Source: CAWUJT01 sp963922715
GTDB taxonomy: Bacteria; Pseudomonadota; Alphaproteobacteria; Rhodobacterales; Rhodobacteraceae
Assembly: GCA_963922715.1 (NCBI GenBank)
Contig: CAWUJT010000022.1
Location: forward strand, 1-24,872
Length of the DNA stretch: 24,872 nt
Reading direction: 5' to 3'
A program made the position numbers and the translations under genes. How positions within the stretch are numbered: the first letter of the stretch is position 1; every line of letters begins with the position of its first letter. The notes below the pieces were generated by a model. The model was not told where the DNA came from and did no database searches. It worked only from the letters and a program-made list of their open reading frames with translations. Of this stretch, positions 22,523-24,872 are shown piece by piece.

Positions 22523-22556
22523 ATGACAATCCTTCTACTCGCAATGGAGACATATT

Positions 22557-24872
22557 ATGGGTGATCGCAACAGACTTGGGCGCGAGGGCACTAGATCAGA
22601 CGATAAAATTGGCGGTGGACGTGGGGACAATACTGTCAGAGGTGAAGGAGGGTCGGATACGCTTAACGGTGGTCCGGGTAGTGACACGCTTGTAGGTGGT
22701 CCAGGTGCCGATAAGCTAAGTGGTGAGCGTGATGTTGACGTTGTGGTGGATGCAAGAATCCCTGATGAACGCCTGGGATTCCTTGAGGGTGCTGAGGGTT
22801 CTGACGTTTTCCTTTATGAAGACGCCGATGATATGGTTGGTGATACCGTCGATGGTGGGGGAACACATGGTATTTGGAATTTGCGCGCCGGCGAAACTTT
22901 TCGTGGTGAGCAAGACAACGACTCCATCGTTTTTGAAGAGGACTCTTTAGAAGAAGGTCAATTTATTGTTCTTTCTGACGTCACAGAATCTGACAGTGGC
23001 AATGGTTACGACGGGACACTTACACTTTACGAATATGATGAAGAGCTTCAGGACACCGTCGTTGTTGGTGAAATGACTTTCGAAGAAATCGAAAGTATTC
23101 TTGTTGATGATGAGGACAAGCTGGAAGAATACCTGAACCAAGACGAAAACAAAGAGGATGTTCAGGGTGAACCACGTGTATCAATAGAAGATAAAGTCCG
23201 TACGGGCTTTATCGTGGCCACGCAAACCGATGGGACCGATGAAAATAACTTCATCAATACTCGGATTGGAGATGATACTGTCACAGGCACTGATGGTAAT
23301 GACGTAATAACAGACGGCCTCTATTTCGATGTGGCTATTGACCCATGGGCGCGCCGGAGTGGTGACAGTTCTTTGGAAGGTGGAGCAGGCGACGATAGCA
23401 TCCAAGGCCAAGGCGGTAGCGATACAATAGTTGGTGGCGAGGGCGCTGATTTAATGTTTGGCGACACAAGCGATAGTGTCGGCTTTAATGGCCCGGGGCG
23501 TCAAGATACCGATAATTATGATGGTGATGATTTATTTCTGCTCACACCTGAAGATATGATCGGGGATACCATTGTTGCCGGTGGAGGAAATGATGTTATC
23601 CAGATCGATGGCACCAACAGCGATCTATATGTTGTAGATACTGGTGAGCAAAAAGACATTGATGGGGAAACCTACAACGTTATTGACATTTTCGACTCTA
23701 CAACAGGTGAATTTGTCGGCGAGACCCTGTATAATGGTGTTGATCCTGCAAACGTGCAAATCACCCAAGATTGGTCCGAAGGCGATGATATCTTTTATTA
23801 TAAGACAATCGATACGCCTGCAGATCCTAATGATCCCAATGATCCTCCAAATCTTTTGGCGCTGGATGGGGAAACTGTTGACGGTGGCGATGGATATAAC
23901 ACTCTCAACCTTAGAGATTTAGAACTGGAAGAAGGGCAAACGTACGATCTTGTACAGGATAATGAAGACCCTGAAATCTACACACTGACAATTGTTGATG
24001 AAGACGGAAACCCTGTCACAGAGGTCACTTTTGCCAACATCCACAAGGTTGTAGAGGCAGAGGACAATCTTTACGATTACGACTCTCCCGAGGAGATTCG
24101 TGGCTTTTATGAGACCCCCGAGAATCAGACAGAAGAAGAGCTAACACTTCAAATCACTGATGACGACGAAGGTTCTGACACGTTGGATCTGCGAGGTCTT
24201 AATGAGGATGAATATGACGTTGTTGTCACTGAAAGCGAAGAGGAAGAGGGTGTAGGTCAGGTCCTCGTTTACGAGGAAGGCGACAATCCCAGTGTCGATG
24301 CTCCACTCGCCACTATTAATTATACTGGTGTTGAGTATATTCTGACCTCAGGTTCTAACGTTTATCAGCCAACCACCATTGAAGAAATTGCAGGTGGTGA
24401 AGACCCCGAGACGGGTGAAATCATTGAGGGGATCGCCGAAAATGGTGTTATCGAGGGCGGTGACGAGAATGATATGCTCGACTTCAGCGGTTTCGACGAT
24501 GCCTACAACGTCATCATCACGCCTGATGAAAACGAAGATGGCACATTTGATAACAGTGGTACGATCACGATTACAGATTCTGAGACGGGCACAGTTGTTG
24601 AAGAATATACATACGACAATATCGAATATATCATCAATCAAGACGGGGTTGATATAACAGATGAAAACGGTCCATTCTTTGGGACAGTGACGCCCCTTGT
24701 TGTGCAGGATCTTGAAGATCTTGCCAATTTTGATGATGAAATAGTGGGCGGCGGCGATGAAGATAAGATTGATCTGAGCCAGTTTGACGAAACCTATGAT
24801 GTTATCGTTATTCAGGATCAAGATGAAAACGGCGTGTACCAAGACAGCGGTACAATTTATGTCGTCGATCCT
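22557..24872 (+). CDS. Acidic RTX-type calcium-binding repeat protein, 3'-truncated by window edge
   Basis: Open frame of 772 codons to the window end without a stop. GGAGA lies six bases before the ATG. No signal peptide is seen, as expected for type I-secreted RTX proteins whose signal is C-terminal and here out of view. Glycine-aspartate nonapeptide repeats (GGxGxDxLxGG) occur at residues 17-57 and 242-302, the classical calcium-binding beta-roll. Between and after them lie degenerate modules of about 60-85 residues (near 98-184, 338-402, 442-500, 537-598, 633-694 and 730 to the end), with a pattern like DxLDLSxFDxxYxVxxxxD...GTIxxxDxETG...YxNIEYI. The protein is extremely rich in Asp and Glu and nearly lacks Cys. 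It is probably a secreted or surface protein. A C-terminal enzymatic or Hint domain may follow but cannot be seen. Confidence 0.88.
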   Translation, partial: MGDRNRLGREGTRSDDKIGGGRGDNTVRGEGGSDTLNGGPGSDTLVGGPGADKLSGERDVDVVVDARIPDERLGFLEGAEGSDVFLYEDADDMVGDTVDGGGTHGIWNLRAGETFRGEQDNDSIVFEEDSLEEGQFIVLSDVTESDSGNGYDGTLTLYEYDEELQDTVVVGEMTFEEIESILVDDEDKLEEYLNQDENKEDVQGEPRVSIEDKVRTGFIVATQTDGTDENNFINTRIGDDTVTGTDGNDVITDGLYFDVAIDPWARRSGDSSLEGGAGDDSIQGQGGSDTIVGGEGADLMFGDTSDSVGFNGPGRQDTDNYDGDDLFLLTPEDMIGDTIVAGGGNDVIQIDGTNSDLYVVDTGEQKDIDGETYNVIDIFDSTTGEFVGETLYNGVDPANVQITQDWSEGDDIFYYKTIDTPADPNDPNDPPNLLALDGETVDGGDGYNTLNLRDLELEEGQTYDLVQDNEDPEIYTLTIVDEDGNPVTEVTFANIHKVVEAEDNLYDYDSPEEIRGFYETPENQTEEELTLQITDDDEGSDTLDLRGLNEDEYDVVVTESEEEEGVGQVLVYEEGDNPSVDAPLATINYTGVEYILTSGSNVYQPTTIEEIAGGEDPETGEIIEGIAENGVIEGGDENDMLDFSGFDDAYNVIITPDENEDGTFDNSGTITITDSETGTVVEEYTYDNIEYIINQDGVDITDENGPFFGTVTPLVVQDLEDLANFDDEIVGGGDEDKIDLSQFDETYDVIVIQDQDENGVYQDSGTIYVVDP
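22848..24872 (+). repeat. Degenerate acidic beta-rich module repeated about six times in the RTX-type protein
   Basis: Copies begin near 22848, 23568, 23880, 24165, 24453 and 24744. Each copy pairs an aspartate-rich entry (GGDxxDxLDL) with a hydrophobic strand (YDVIV, YNVII, YDVVV, YDLVQ), an acidic hairpin, a TIxxxD strand and a closing NIEYI-like strand. The last three copies are the most alike in protein but clearly different at DNA level, so they are old duplications. The final copy is cut by the window end. Confidence 0.65.

Larger units (their letters stand above)
22140..22556. other. 417-bp AT-rich divergent intergenic region
   Basis: This lies between the divergent hisB (-) and the RTX-type gene (+). 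It is strongly AT-rich (17 G/C in 60 bases at 22381-22440, hand count). I see one plausible promoter for hisB, one for the RTX-type gene, and a 9-bp direct repeat near the latter. A 68-codon minus-strand frame over 22114-22320 has no histidine run and overlaps hisB, so I do not accept it as a gene or his leader. No tRNA was recognised. Confidence 0.8.

Noticed and set aside
23823..23846. Short tandem GATCC(T/C)AAT repeat in the RTX-type gene
   Set aside because: It only encodes a DPNDPNDPP linker between modules. It is too short and imperfect to treat as a separate repeat element.
24348..24842. 164-codon frame on - in the RTX-type gene
   Set aside because: It is antisense to the continuous 772-codon RTX frame. 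Its Ile/Val/Asn-rich sequence is the complement of Asp/Glu codons.

Overview
The window looks like chromosomal DNA of a marine alphaproteobacterium of the Roseobacter group (Rhodobacteraceae). This rests on the joint presence of dmdA-acuI (dimethylsulfoniopropionate demethylation and acrylyl-CoA reduction), a compact C-P lyase operon with a DUF1045 gene, a TrgB-type cyclotransferase-Nudix fusion, a photolyase next to a cyclopropane-fatty-acid-synthase-like gene, and an acidic RTX-type protein. No tRNA, rRNA, CRISPR array or recognisable insertion sequence was seen.

Layout. (1) 1-5717: the 3' part of a C-P lyase (phosphonate) cluster. It runs HAD hydrolase (truncated by the window start), phnJ, a histidine phosphatase, phnK, phnL and phnN on +, then a DUF1045/2H phosphoesterase gene on -, then phnM on +. 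Most junctions are ATGA-type 4-base overlaps. (2) 5760-9107 (-): rfbC-rfbB-rfbD-rfbA, the complete dTDP-L-rhamnose pathway with every junction overlapping by 4 bases. A possible 29-codon leader ORF with a perfect AGGAGG lies in front of rfbC. (3) 9245-16476 (-): phrA, cfa, trgB, cysK and a large DUF3772/MscS-type channel gene, closely spaced and probably one stress or repair transcription unit. (4) 16658-20269 (-): DUF2182, DUF1326, dmdA and acuI. A perfect 13-bp tandem repeat sits just before dmdA, and a run of three short-loop hairpins follows acuI. (5) 20270-24872: a clearly AT-richer stretch with an orphan TadE-like pseudopilin gene (+), hisB-hisH (-) without the usual hisA/hisF next door, a 417-bp intergenic region, and the first 772 codons of an extremely acidic RTX-type protein that runs off the window end.

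How the genes work together. PhnJ cleaves the C-P bond. PhnK and PhnL are the associated ATPase-type subunits, PhnM and PhnN act before and after the lyase, and DUF1045 plus the two extra phosphatase-fold proteins are candidates for handling cyclic or bis-phosphorylated ribose intermediates. No phnP is seen here. The rfb genes supply dTDP-rhamnose for surface polysaccharide. phrA/cfa/trgB/cysK/mscS combine DNA repair, membrane lipid modification, ADP-ribose-type hydrolysis, cysteine synthesis and osmotic release. DmdA removes a methyl group from DMSP, and AcuI detoxifies acrylyl-CoA arising from DMSP cleavage.

Limits: functions are read from motifs and remembered family features. No database search was possible. 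Promoters and small sites are pattern matches only.
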